Shown: positions 16,312 to 23,175 of the stretch, in pieces
How positions within the stretch are numbered: the stretch's first letter is position 1
Layout of the letters: each line of letters opens with the position of its first letter
IMG/VR virus record: IMGVR_UViG_3300049026_000006
Coordinates: 1 to 51,905 of that record
From: a virus
Reading direction: 5' to 3' (one strand)
Length of the DNA: 51,905 nucleotides
Notes under the pieces: model-generated
Told to the model about the DNA's origin: nothing
What the model saw: the letters and a program-made list of their open reading frames with translations, nothing else
Databases searched by the model: none
Position numbers and translations under genes: made by a program

Positions 16312-16336
16312 AAAAAACCCGGCGCTTGGCCGGGTT
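16312..16336 (-). terminator. early-operon intrinsic terminator
   Basis: On the minus strand AACCCGGC-CAAGC-GCCGGGTT runs into TTTTATTT. It follows the last large gene of the early minus operon. Confidence 0.85.
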
Positions 16337-16412
16337 CAGGGTTTCGTGTGCGTTTCGCGTTACTTGTGCACTATGGGAAAAGTACCTTCAAAACCCCACC
16401 ATGTCAATATCA

Positions 16413-17090
16413 TTATGCCGCTTCCTGCTCTTTTTCCGCGTGAATCACCTGCCAGATTGGCTGTTGAGCCTGAATATCCACTTCCTTGATCACTTCTTTC
16501 AGGGATTCCCACAAGGTCTGCCAGTCGCGATTCCAGTGCTTCGGCTCTATGGATACGCCGAAAAAGGTATCCATCTCGGCCGCCACCCGGGCCGGCCCCC
16601 ACTCAGCCGCACCGTGGACTTCCCCCTTGTACGATTGCAGCGCCATGGTGACCAGATACTGGGCCTTCACCCGTTTGGCGGATGTCAGGTCAGGCAGTGC
16701 GGCCTTGGCGGTGATCAACAGCACCGCATTCATGACGTGCCGCATGTTCATCGCCGGGTGGTACAGGTAGTGGCCGAACTGCTGCACCTGAAATGGCAGC
16801 GTGTCGATTGCCCGAAGCACCTTCCCAATGGTCGCCAGATGCGCGGCACGGGCAGTGGACCGGCCAACCGGAGTACGGCGAGTCTCGCTGATGCTGATCT
16901 TCTGGCGAACTACCTGGATGCGTTCCTCCTTGTCCTCGCCCAAGGCCGCGAACACGGCCTCATGGCGCCGCATGCGGGTGCCCTTCTTCACTGGTGCGGA
17001 TGCCGCCTTGTCGATTGCTGCAGCGCTGATCGACGCGTTCGATTCGTGCTGAGCCTCGGTCCATACTTGCCTTGCGTTGATCAGCTTCAT
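16413..17090 (-). CDS. hypothetical protein at the Q antiterminator position
   Basis: This 225-residue basic protein is the last large gene of the early operon, coupled to ninG by an ATGA overlap and followed by a terminator. In lambda the gene after the nin region is Q, the late antiterminator, and the late operon here contains at least five internal terminators. The N-terminal region is rich in Arg and Lys (KKGTRMRRHEAVFAALGEDKEERIQVVRQK) and the rest is helical with many aromatic residues. I see no zinc finger or helix-turn-helix. The Q role rests only on synteny. Confidence 0.6.
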   Translation of the reverse strand: MKLINARQVWTEAQHESNASISAAAIDKAASAPVKKGTRMRRHEAVFAALGEDKEERIQVVRQKISISETRRTPVGRSTARAAHLATIGKVLRAIDTLPFQVQQFGHYLYHPAMNMRHVMNAVLLITAKAALPDLTSAKRVKAQYLVTMALQSYKGEVHGAAEWGPARVAAEMDTFFGVSIEPKHWNRDWQTLWESLKEVIKEVDIQAQQPIWQVIHAEKEQEAA

Positions 17091-17704
17091 GCAGCTTCCC
17101 CTTTTTTCAGTTCGCGGGTCTTGGCCCGGTATTCGGCGGTCATCGCCTTCAGTTGTTCGACGGTGTACTTCTTGGCCTCATGAGGGCCTTCGATCCAAGC
17201 CAGCTTCTCGGCGCCGATCTTTTCCAGCAGGCGCGGGCGGTAGCCGAGAATGTTTCCGGACTTCGATAAGTTGCAGTTCTTGTTGCACTGGAGGTGCACA
17301 TTCAATGGCTCAAAGCGGAGTTCTGGACACGCAGCAGTCGTTCTGTAGTGGCCGGCGCAGTACTGAACGTCCGCGGTGGTGCCGCATGAAATGCATGGCT
17401 GACCAGCATCACGCGCCCGTATCCAGGCGTTGAATGCGTGCTGAGTATCCTTGAGGTGATCCGCCCTGCTCTTCAGCTTCTCCTTGCGTACCTTGATCTC
17501 CCGGCGCTCGACCTGGGCCAGGGACTTGCGGGCGGCTTCTTGGCCTTTCTCCGACTGAGCGTGAGCAATGGCGCAGGCGATTTCCCCACACACGGCTTGC
17601 GATTCTCGGGCTGGCGCGTACATCACGCGGCATTCCGGGCAACGCTTGCGGCGTGGGCTGGCGGACTTGAGCGGGGTCTTTCGCAGCAGTGGGGTGCGTT
17701 TCAT
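17087..17704 (-). CDS. ninG: recombination protein NinG (Rap)
   Basis: This 205-residue protein matches the NinG/Rap family, a structure-specific endonuclease that acts on recombination intermediates in lambda. It has the basic opening MKRTPLLRKTPLKSASPRRKRCPEC, a central charged helix (RREIKVRKEKLKSRADHLKDTQHAFNAWIRARD), a zinc-binding HNH-like core CISCG...CAGHYRT, and the terminal CNKNCNLSKSGN. The flanking genes on both sides overlap by four bases. Confidence 0.92.
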   Translation of the reverse strand: MKRTPLLRKTPLKSASPRRKRCPECRVMYAPARESQAVCGEIACAIAHAQSEKGQEAARKSLAQVERREIKVRKEKLKSRADHLKDTQHAFNAWIRARDAGQPCISCGTTADVQYCAGHYRTTAACPELRFEPLNVHLQCNKNCNLSKSGNILGYRPRLLEKIGAEKLAWIEGPHEAKKYTVEQLKAMTAEYRAKTRELKKGEAA

Positions 17705-18009
17705 GCCAACACCTCCCGCGACTTCTGCTGCTCTGGTGCGTACTCGGCGCGCAGGGGCATGAGATGAGCAGGATCAACCAGAGACCAGCCGTATTGCTCA
17801 CACCACGACAAAAGGCCTTCGCCCACAACCACCCAGGCCGGTCCTACATCACCGTTCTTAATGCGCATTCCATCCTCAGGAGCTCTCCAGTTGCTGACTT
17901 GCTCAGGAATCAAAAACTCAATAAGTTCGCAAACCTTTCCAATGTTATCTGCCGTTGTGTGTGCGCCCACAATCAACGCCAAGTCACCCGGCTTGAAGTT
18001 GTGGCTCAT
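17701..18009 (-). CDS. hypothetical protein, 102 aa
   Basis: This small beta-rich protein (FKPGDLALIVGAHTTADNIGKVCEL) has an SH3-like opening seen in many phage nin-region proteins that start with 'F.PGDLA.IVG'. It overlaps ninG and the upstream gene by four bases each. The role is unknown. Confidence 0.65.
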   Translation of the reverse strand: MSHNFKPGDLALIVGAHTTADNIGKVCELIEFLIPEQVSNWRAPEDGMRIKNGDVGPAWVVVGEGLLSWCEQYGWSLVDPAHLMPLRAEYAPEQQKSREVLA

Positions 18010-18521
18010 GCCGCCTCCTTGAATGCTTCGAACTCAGCCATTTCGGTCAGGCGCTCCTCGGTGAGGGTCGGCCAGTCATGCAGCACTAGGTAAGCGCAGC
18101 ACTGGCGCCAGAAGTCTTGGAAGACCTCCTCGCCCATCGAGTCGTAGGAGAGGCTTTGGGGCGTCTTGCGGGTGAGCTGGCCCAGGCCCGGGATGTCGAA
18201 CAGTTCCTCGTCGCAGTAAACGCCAGACTCCAGTTGCAGGGCCTTGATGGCGTCGTGGGACTGCTTGCCGGAGAATCGGTCAATGTTCTGGCTCAGTACC
18301 CGGCCAAGGCCGTGGACCAAGCCATTGAACCGTGGGTTGCGCGGCTGCTTGAGGTCGGCGCGGATCTTGGTGTTGATCTTGAAGTCACGCTCACGGAGGA
18401 TCGACCGGTCGGCGTCGGAGGACGGCACGAACGCGGCCACCTCCTTGCCGGTTGCCGGATCTACCAGGCGGCGCAGGATCAGATACACGGGCATTGGGCG
18501 GGGCTTGGATGGCTTAGTCAT
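18006..18521 (-). CDS. nin-region protein, NinB- or DUF1367-like
   Basis: This 171-residue protein sits two genes upstream of ninG. It contains ADLKQPRNPRFNGLVHGLGRVLSQN (about residues 54-78), resembling the 'RNP.FH.' segment of DUF1367 phage proteins and the 'RS..QN..' helix of NinB. NinB is a DNA-binding recombination mediator in lambda. The fit to either family is weak and should be searched. It overlaps its neighbours on both sides. Confidence 0.55.
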   Translation of the reverse strand: MTKPSKPRPMPVYLILRRLVDPATGKEVAAFVPSSDADRSILRERDFKINTKIRADLKQPRNPRFNGLVHGLGRVLSQNIDRFSGKQSHDAIKALQLESGVYCDEELFDIPGLGQLTRKTPQSLSYDSMGEEVFQDFWRQCCAYLVLHDWPTLTEERLTEMAEFEAFKEAA

Positions 18522-18696
18522 GGCGAGCCCTCCCCTTAGCTAAGAAGTCTCGAAGCTCGATGTCGTTAGCCCAGTCATCGGTCCAAGCCGCAAGCAGGGT
18601 CACCGGAATGGCGAGCAGAATGATTTCATCCTTGAAAAAGCAGGCGATGATCAGCACCAGTCCGGCGATAGTGAAAATCCAGGAAATCGCCCTCAT
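18514..18696 (-). CDS. small membrane protein, 60 aa
   Basis: This protein starts at the ATG at 18696 (MRAISWIFTIAGLVLIIACFF) and has two adjoining hydrophobic segments ending near residue 38, then a charged tail. It overlaps genes on both sides. Small inner-membrane proteins of this kind are common in early phage operons; its function is unknown. Confidence 0.6.
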   Translation of the reverse strand: MRAISWIFTIAGLVLIIACFFKDEIILLAIPVTLLAAWTDDWANDIELRDFLAKGRARHD

Positions 18697-19136
18697 GACT
18701 GCTCTCCCTTGCCCATGGCGGCGTCGGCCAGAGCGTCGGCAGCCTTCTCGCACACATGCCAGTCATCCGAGGTGTCGCGGATGTAGGTCAGCGCTGTGCG
18801 CAGTTTCTCCACCTCAGCCTTCAGCTCAGCATTCACCTGCTCGTAGGCTTGGTAGCCGGTCTTTAGGCCGGCGATTTCGGCCTTGAGCTGCTTTATCTGA
18901 TCTGTCAGCGATTCCCCGGCGAGCAGGAGTAATTCCTTCTCTGCCTTGATCTGGTCGTGCTCGGCGATCAGGGCTCGTACTTGTCCCGGGTCGCACGCGG
19001 CAATGAACTCGGCATCTGGCAAGCTGAAGTGCGGCTGCTTGAAGCACTCAGCGGTGTACCACTGATCCTTTCCAACTTCGCCGCCCCAGTTTTTCGCGGC
19101 GTCAGCCAGCCGCTTCAGTTCGTCGTGCTGGCTCAT
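18693..19136 (-). CDS. Ead/Ea22-like coiled-coil protein
   Basis: This 147-residue protein has the layout of phage Ead/Ea22-like proteins: MSQHDELKRLADAAKNWGGE opening, AEFIAACDPGQVRALIAEHD in the middle and a long coiled coil (EKELLLLAGESLTDQIKQLK) before a short C-terminal domain. The phrase 'A..NP..V..LI.E.' is typical of the family. The function in lambda-like phages is not established. Confidence 0.75.
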   Translation of the reverse strand: MSQHDELKRLADAAKNWGGEVGKDQWYTAECFKQPHFSLPDAEFIAACDPGQVRALIAEHDQIKAEKELLLLAGESLTDQIKQLKAEIAGLKTGYQAYEQVNAELKAEVEKLRTALTYIRDTSDDWHVCEKAADALADAAMGKGEQS

Positions 19137-19486
19137 GACTTCACCTTCACGCCTGCTGCTTCGATGGCTTTGGCGCAGGCTTCACGCATGCGAGCCGCCG
19201 AGTGGTAGGCGTCCATGTAGCTGTCGTCGATGGCTTCCTCGGGCTCTTCTGGGATCTCCGGAATAGGAGGAAGCTCGACCACCGGGGAGGATCTGGAAGC
19301 CTGCCAGGACATCCATCCGCGCCCCGTTTCGTGACAGGCGTAAGGCTGGTCAACGTCATCAGTGAGCGGAAAAGAGCACCGATGAAGGTCCATCGTTTCC
19401 GTGTTCATGGTTTCGGACCACCAGGCCTCGAACTCTTCGCGCGATTTGATGGCTTGGCGTAGCTGTACTGGGGATGCTCGTTTCAT
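19133..19486 (-). CDS. hypothetical protein, 117 aa
   Basis: This protein contains REEFEAWWSETMN near residue 16, then an aromatic segment (GRGWMSWQASRSS), a Pro/Glu-rich linker (PPIPEIPEEPEEAIDD) and a helical end. The 'FE.W...' start and 'W..WQA' phrase occur in many phage proteins of unknown role, often linked to Ead-like genes. It overlaps its neighbours by four bases. Confidence 0.6.
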   Translation of the reverse strand: MKRASPVQLRQAIKSREEFEAWWSETMNTETMDLHRCSFPLTDDVDQPYACHETGRGWMSWQASRSSPVVELPPIPEIPEEPEEAIDDSYMDAYHSAARMREACAKAIEAAGVKVKS

Positions 19487-20259
19487 GTCCGTTGCTCCAA
19501 TTCCTGGGCCTGCTTGATCAGCAGCGCGCGGCGATCCGCCAGTTCGTTGGCAGCCTCAATCCGCATTTCGTCTTTTTTTTCAGCGCTGGCGGCGCGCATT
19601 TCCAGCATCGAGGACTTCACCAGATGCAGTTTTTCGCGCAGGGCCGGGGCTGGCCGGGTGACGGCGCCAGTGAGCAATCCCGCGACGGCGCGCCCGTCTT
19701 CGGTGATAGGCACGATACTCAGGTCGGCCAGGTACTTCTGGGCGCGCTCCTGGGGGATTCGCTTCAGCTCCATGGCCTTGGTTACGGCCTGGTTACGGCG
19801 ATTGGCGTCAAAGCCCACAGAGACGTGCCAGTTGACCGGCCTTGCGTCATCCCTTGCCTGACCCACGAAACGCTCGTACGCGCTGATGAAGGCCATCCGT
19901 GCGCCGATTTTGTCGCCAGCGTCGAGCACAGGCTTGGCAGCGGCCAGGGCCAACTGGATTTCATCGGTCAGCACCACGGTTTCGAACTCGTCGTTCGTGG
20001 TCATGGCGATGGCCCATGCCTCATCCTTGCCCGGGCGACCATCGGCCGCCTGGACGCGTTGCAGGATGGCGGCCAGGGTCAGCTTGCCAGTGACTTCACG
20101 GCGGCAGGCCCACAGTGCGTTGGCGATCACATCCATCGGGTGCTCAGCCAGATCCTCGGCCATCAGCTTGGCGGCTGGAGCGCTCAGGGTTTGCCCAAGG
20201 GTTTCAGCAGTGGCGCAGATCGCCATGCTCAGCTCAGCGGTTTCGGCGAAGGAAAGCAT
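19483..20259 (-). CDS. replication protein at the P position
   Basis: This 258-residue protein follows the O-like gene and overlaps it by 26 bases. Its start at 20259 is fixed by an AAGGAGG site; longer in-frame starts lie in the O-like gene. The N-terminal half is helical (AETAELSMAICATAETLGQ, then HPMDVIANALWACRREVTGKLTLAAILQRV), resembling helicase loader or P-like proteins of Pseudomonas prophages. The C-terminal part is a long helix rich in Glu and Lys. No Walker motif is present, so it would work as a loader or adaptor. The assignment is by position. Confidence 0.6.
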   Translation of the reverse strand: MLSFAETAELSMAICATAETLGQTLSAPAAKLMAEDLAEHPMDVIANALWACRREVTGKLTLAAILQRVQAADGRPGKDEAWAIAMTTNDEFETVVLTDEIQLALAAAKPVLDAGDKIGARMAFISAYERFVGQARDDARPVNWHVSVGFDANRRNQAVTKAMELKRIPQERAQKYLADLSIVPITEDGRAVAGLLTGAVTRPAPALREKLHLVKSSMLEMRAASAEKKDEMRIEAANELADRRALLIKQAQELEQRT

Positions 20260-21175
20260 TGGCCTGACCTCCTTCGAGAATGCTGCGACTGGCCTCCTGA
20301 GCGGCGCTGATGTTCGCCTGGGTGTTCTCCATCTGGCGGGCGGTGACGGCGTTGACCTGGCGGCCGGTGAGCCACTGGGTGCGGATGCCCTCGGCGCGGG
20401 CGACCAGTAGGCCAAGTTCGTGAGAGCTGCGGATGAAGAACGAGTCGTTGATGGTCACGTAGAACATCGCGACCTGCGGCGCCTCCTCTGCCCCAAGGCG
20501 CTGCACAAGCTGGGCGACCTGGGCGTTCACCTTCGCGTTGCGCACAGGTTCGACGCCATAGCGCTCAAGGTAAGCAATCGTGTAGGCGTCCCAGGTGTTG
20601 GTGTTGGCGATCTGGGCTTCAGTCTTCTGCCGTGGCGCCTTTGGCTTCAGCACCTGAATGTTCGTCGGCGCGGCCGGAGCTTCAGCGACTGGCAAGTGTT
20701 TTTGATCTTCGATCGGCAGATCAAGAGAGAGGGAATCAGGAATCAGGAATCCGGAATCAAGAGAGAGGGAATCAGCCGGGAAAGAACTGTTCTTGTCTGG
20801 TGCTTGCATGGTGCTAGCACCAGTCTTTACCGGGCAAGGCTCTACTGCGGGCTTTTCCGGGATAGTGCTCTTGGCTTCCTTGAGGTGTGGATTCTGGTGC
20901 TTGGCCCAGTTCACCACCTGGATGTAGTTGCGACCATCAACGCTGTATCGGTCGATGAACTCCAACTCATGGAGGATATAGAGCATGGCATCGATATCAA
21001 CATTGTCGGCCGGGAACAGCGCCATTTTCAGACGGCGTGGGCGATCTTCCAGGCGCCCTTCCCGATCAGCCTCGGTCCACATGCCAATGAAGAGTAAGCG
21101 GGTGGCAAAATCCACCTCGGCCAGGTGTTCGTTCGAGAAGAACCCCGGCTTGATGTTTCTGGATCTGGCCATCAT
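20234..21175 (-). CDS. phage replication initiator (O-like)
   Basis: This 313-residue protein has an N-terminal winged-helix region (MARSRNIKPGFFSNEHLAEV, FATRLLFIGMWTEADREGRLED, then LYILHELEFIDRYSVDGRNYI, residues 1-95), typical of phage origin-binding initiators. A disordered linker follows, rich in Ser, Pro and Lys, then a DnaT-like C-terminal domain (YLERYGVEPVRNAKVNAQVAQL). Inside the linker the DNA carries iteron-like repeats (20720-20775), as the lambda origin lies within gene O. The start could be 21175 or 21172 (two adjacent ATGs). Confidence 0.78.
   Translation of the reverse strand: MMARSRNIKPGFFSNEHLAEVDFATRLLFIGMWTEADREGRLEDRPRRLKMALFPADNVDIDAMLYILHELEFIDRYSVDGRNYIQVVNWAKHQNPHLKEAKSTIPEKPAVEPCPVKTGASTMQAPDKNSSFPADSLSLDSGFLIPDSLSLDLPIEDQKHLPVAEAPAAPTNIQVLKPKAPRQKTEAQIANTNTWDAYTIAYLERYGVEPVRNAKVNAQVAQLVQRLGAEEAPQVAMFYVTINDSFFIRSSHELGLLVARAEGIRTQWLTGRQVNAVTARQMENTQANISAAQEASRSILEGGQANAFLRRNR
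20720..20775. repeat. iteron-like repeats inside the O-like gene, candidate origin
   Basis: A 20-bp sequence, ATCAAGAGAGAGGGAATCAG, occurs at 20720-20739 and again at 20756-20775. Between them GGAATC recurs every seven bases. The repeats encode a doubled DSLSLD in the linker of the initiator. The lambda origin has iterons at the same place in gene O. Confidence 0.55.
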
Positions 21176-21531
21176 TGGGCCTCCGGTGTGTTCTTGGCAG
21201 CGTCGTAACGCTCGGCCATGCCAAGCAGATGGCGCAGTGAGCGAGGGTCCTTGAAGCGTGATTCGCTTGCATGCTCAGCGAGTTCAGAGCGCAGCGCGCC
21301 GAACTCAATACCTTCTTCGGGAGATATGCCGTAAGGGCCTACACGCAGCGTCAGATCAAGCCAATTGAAGGCGAGGTGGCATTCATAGCAGCGCTTATGG
21401 CTGTAGCCCTGACCGTCCTGGGCTCCAGAAAGAAGCATGTAGCGGGTGCCAGGAAGGATGAGCCCATGGCACTCTCCACAGGTGTGCTTCTTGCGTGCGC
21501 AGACGCCTTTTTGAGTGAAGAAGTCGCTCAT
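21172..21531 (-). CDS. zinc-binding hypothetical protein, 119 aa
   Basis: This protein has four Cys in two pairs in its first 55 residues (CARKKHTCGECHG and HKRCYECHLA), forming a likely zinc site similar to PARP-like or ribbon-type fingers in phage proteins. The rest is helical and charged. It lies between the antirepressor-like gene and the replication initiator and overlaps both by four bases. Its role is unknown. Confidence 0.65.
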   Translation of the reverse strand: MSDFFTQKGVCARKKHTCGECHGLILPGTRYMLLSGAQDGQGYSHKRCYECHLAFNWLDLTLRVGPYGISPEEGIEFGALRSELAEHASESRFKDPRSLRHLLGMAERYDAAKNTPEAQ

Positions 21532-22325
21532 GCCGCACCCCGCAACGCTTTGTCATGGGTGAACAGGCCGTCCCAGGTCTTCTTCATTGGCAGCTCGCCG
21601 GCCAGGTACAGGTCGTACAGCCGGGCAGCGCCCTTCTTCAGCAGAACGGGCGTGTAGGAGATGAAAGGGTCTTTGCCGTGAGGAGTGACTTCGTGCTGGT
21701 GCTCGGTCATGTACTTGTCACGGGCATAGGACGCCACGCGCAGGCGCAGACCGGTCTTGCTCTCGTTGTAGAGCCAGTTCCGGGTCTCCAGGTACTTGCC
21801 GACCTGCATGACGTTGACCCCATTCAGGCCCTTGCAGAACTGGGTGTGGGTCATGCCTTCCTTGAACAGGTTTTCCAGGGAATGGATCTTGGTGGCCTGT
21901 TGTTCGACCTGGGCGGTCAGCAGCAAGCGGGCCTTTTCAGACTCCATGGCGATCTGCAGGATTTCGATGGTGGAAAGTTGCTGAGGCGGTGACAGGCTAT
22001 TGAGCTTCGCGACCACAGAGCGGCGGACGGCTTTCGACTCGCGCATTGAAACAAGCAGGCACTGGTCCTTCGTCAGCATCAGCCCTTCCGAGGCCGGGCC
22101 ACGCTGATTCTTTACTACGAAAGTTTCGTAGTATTCCCCTTCCAGCTCATCCCGGCACCGGGCAGTAAAGTCTGCTCGGCGGACCTCGCCTTCCCCAAGC
22201 TCTGCTCGGGCAGCGTTCACCAGGTCGAGCAGATCGAAGCTGCTCATTTTGTGCGACACGTTTTCAGATCCGGCGAAACGTGTCGCGACATTGGCCGGGG
22301 GCTTGATGTTTGTGGTGGTTTGCAT
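21528..22325 (-). CDS. antirepressor-like regulatory protein (Rha/KilA-C type)
   Basis: This 265-residue protein resembles phage antirepressor or Rha regulatory proteins. The N-terminal part (FDLLDLVNAARAELGEGEVRRADF, later LMLTKDQCLLVSMRESKAVR) matches the 'M....LLV....SK.VR..V' block of Rha/ANT proteins. A coiled coil follows, then a KilA-C-like C-terminal domain (MTHTQFCKGLNGVNVMQVGKYLETRNWLY). The start at 22325 overlaps the -10 of an opposing promoter, and its leader is covered by a predicted antisense RNA. It lies downstream of two ribbon-helix-helix-like genes, as ant lies downstream of arc in P22. Confidence 0.75.
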   Translation of the reverse strand: MQTTTNIKPPANVATRFAGSENVSHKMSSFDLLDLVNAARAELGEGEVRRADFTARCRDELEGEYYETFVVKNQRGPASEGLMLTKDQCLLVSMRESKAVRRSVVAKLNSLSPPQQLSTIEILQIAMESEKARLLLTAQVEQQATKIHSLENLFKEGMTHTQFCKGLNGVNVMQVGKYLETRNWLYNESKTGLRLRVASYARDKYMTEHQHEVTPHGKDPFISYTPVLLKKGAARLYDLYLAGELPMKKTWDGLFTHDKALRGAA

Positions 22326-22330
22326 ATAAT
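22303..22330 (+). promoter_or_regulatory. promoter of sar-like antisense RNA
   Basis: TTGATG (22303-22308), a 16-bp spacer and a perfect TATAAT (22325-22330) point rightwards, against the early operon. The -10 starts at the first base of the antirepressor-like gene's start codon. A terminator follows about 25 bases downstream of the expected start site. Confidence 0.75.
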
Positions 22331-22336
22331 TCGTCC

Positions 22337-22381
22337 CACACAGATGTTTAAGAGAGCCGGGTCACTACCCCGGCTTTTTTT
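22337..22381 (+). ncRNA. predicted small antisense RNA (P22 sar-like)
   Basis: Transcription from the promoter at 22303-22330 would begin near 22337 and stop at an intrinsic terminator: hairpin AGCCGGG-loop-CCCGGCT (22355-22375) followed by seven T residues. The product is about 45 nt, has no ORF, and is complementary to the mRNA leader of the antirepressor-like gene, covering its likely ribosome binding region. In P22 the sar RNA occupies the same place, between arc and ant, and represses ant. Confidence 0.72.
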
Positions 22382-22410
22382 CGTCTCGGATTTGGCAGAG
22401 GCCCTCTGGA

Positions 22411-22623
22411 TTACCCCGAAGAGTCCCTGCCTGAGGCCCTCATTGGGGGCACCAGCTGAAGGACCTGGGCCTTCTTCCTTCCAACTTCTGAAAGTGCGCC
22501 ACTGGCAATGGCGGTTTCCGTCATTTCGTTGATCGCACGACTGAAGCTCCAGCCGTTCGCGCGCATCAATTCCTCCACCCTCTGTCGAGTCCGCGGAGGC
22601 AGCCTTTCAAGCTCTACGGTCAT
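22411..22623 (-). CDS. small ribbon-helix-helix-like protein (Arc-like)
   Basis: This 70-residue protein starts at 22623 behind a strong GGAGGG site (a TTG at 22635 is the alternative). It has a short strand (MTVELERLP) and two helices (RTRQRVEELMRANGW, FSRAINEMTETAIASGAL), the layout of Arc/MetJ-type repressors. It is encoded just upstream of the antirepressor-like gene. In P22 Arc represses the ant promoter from the same position. The C-terminal 25 residues look disordered. The assignment is from predicted layout only. Confidence 0.6.
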   Translation of the reverse strand: MTVELERLPPRTRQRVEELMRANGWSFSRAINEMTETAIASGALSEVGRKKAQVLQLVPPMRASGRDSSG

Positions 22624-22642
22624 TTGGCCCTCCAAAGGGGCT

Positions 22643-22843
22643 TCAGCCCGCGATATCTTCTTGTTTATCCTGCATCAGTTCCTCGATCACGCCGTTGGCT
22701 ACGGCCCACTCGATGATTTCGTACAGGTAGGTCGCGTGCTGCATGCGGGTCTTGGTTGCGGCTTTACGCAGAATCCGATCAAGCACTGGTTCGAATCGAA
22801 CCTTCACCGGGATGGCGCGCTTTTGATTGGGGTCCATGTACAT
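22643..22843 (-). CDS. second small ribbon-helix-helix-like protein
   Basis: This 66-residue protein has a strand-like segment (AIPVKVRFEPV), then helices LDRILRKAATKTRM and ATYLYEIIEWAVANGVIEEL, again fitting a ribbon-helix-helix fold. An AGGAG site lies about 11 bases before the first ATG. It is the second gene of the early operon, after cro. The presence of two such proteins recalls Mnt and Arc of the P22 immI region. The function is inferred from this layout. Confidence 0.58.
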   Translation of the reverse strand: MYMDPNQKRAIPVKVRFEPVLDRILRKAATKTRMQHATYLYEIIEWAVANGVIEELMQDKQEDIAG

Positions 22844-22872
22844 GCTTCGATGCTCCTGGCTATTGAGGTGGG

Positions 22873-23082
22873 TTAAGCGGCAGATTTCTTGGTCGAGCTG
22901 GCAGGGTCATCCAGGCGGCTCGCGGTGAGCTTCCCGGCGGATTCCTTTTCCAACACGCATTGCATTGGGTAGGAGAAGCCGCCGGCGGATCGGCACTGCG
23001 AGACGCGGCTCCGGGTGACGCTTAATGCATCACCGATGGCGCCGGGCGTACCGAAGAATTGCAGGGCTTGGTCATAGGTCAT
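22873..23082 (-). CDS. cro: Cro-like repressor
   Basis: This 69-residue protein is the first gene of the leftward early operon, divergent from cI. It contains a helix-turn-helix, ALQFFGTPGAIGDALSVTRSRVSQCRSAG, typical of Cro and YdaS-type proteins, then a strand (PMQCVLEKESAGKL). It should bind the three operators at 23113-23175 and repress cI and early transcription. The leader is about 20 nt long with a GGAG-type site. Confidence 0.85.
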   Translation of the reverse strand: MTYDQALQFFGTPGAIGDALSVTRSRVSQCRSAGGFSYPMQCVLEKESAGKLTASRLDDPASSTKKSAA

Positions 23083-23110
23083 TTAAGGTTTCTCCACTTC
23101 ACTGCATCGG

Positions 23111-23175
23111 AGTTTAGAAATATTAACAAGAAAAGGCAAGTTATCTAAACTGCTCAATGTTTAGAATCCTTAACC
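23111..23175. promoter_or_regulatory. right operator region (OR) with leftward early promoter and cI promoter
   Basis: Three copies of a 16-bp operator lie here: 23113-23128, 23134-23149 (12 of 16) and 23160-23175 (13 of 16), scored against TTTAGAAAACTTAACA. The leftward promoter for cro has -35 TTGCCT (23139-23134) and -10 TAAACT (23116-23111) with 17-bp spacing, the first operator filling the spacer end and overlapping the -10. A rightward -10 TAGAAT (23162-23167) lies in the third operator and would start cI mRNA at or just before its ATG. Confidence 0.8.
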
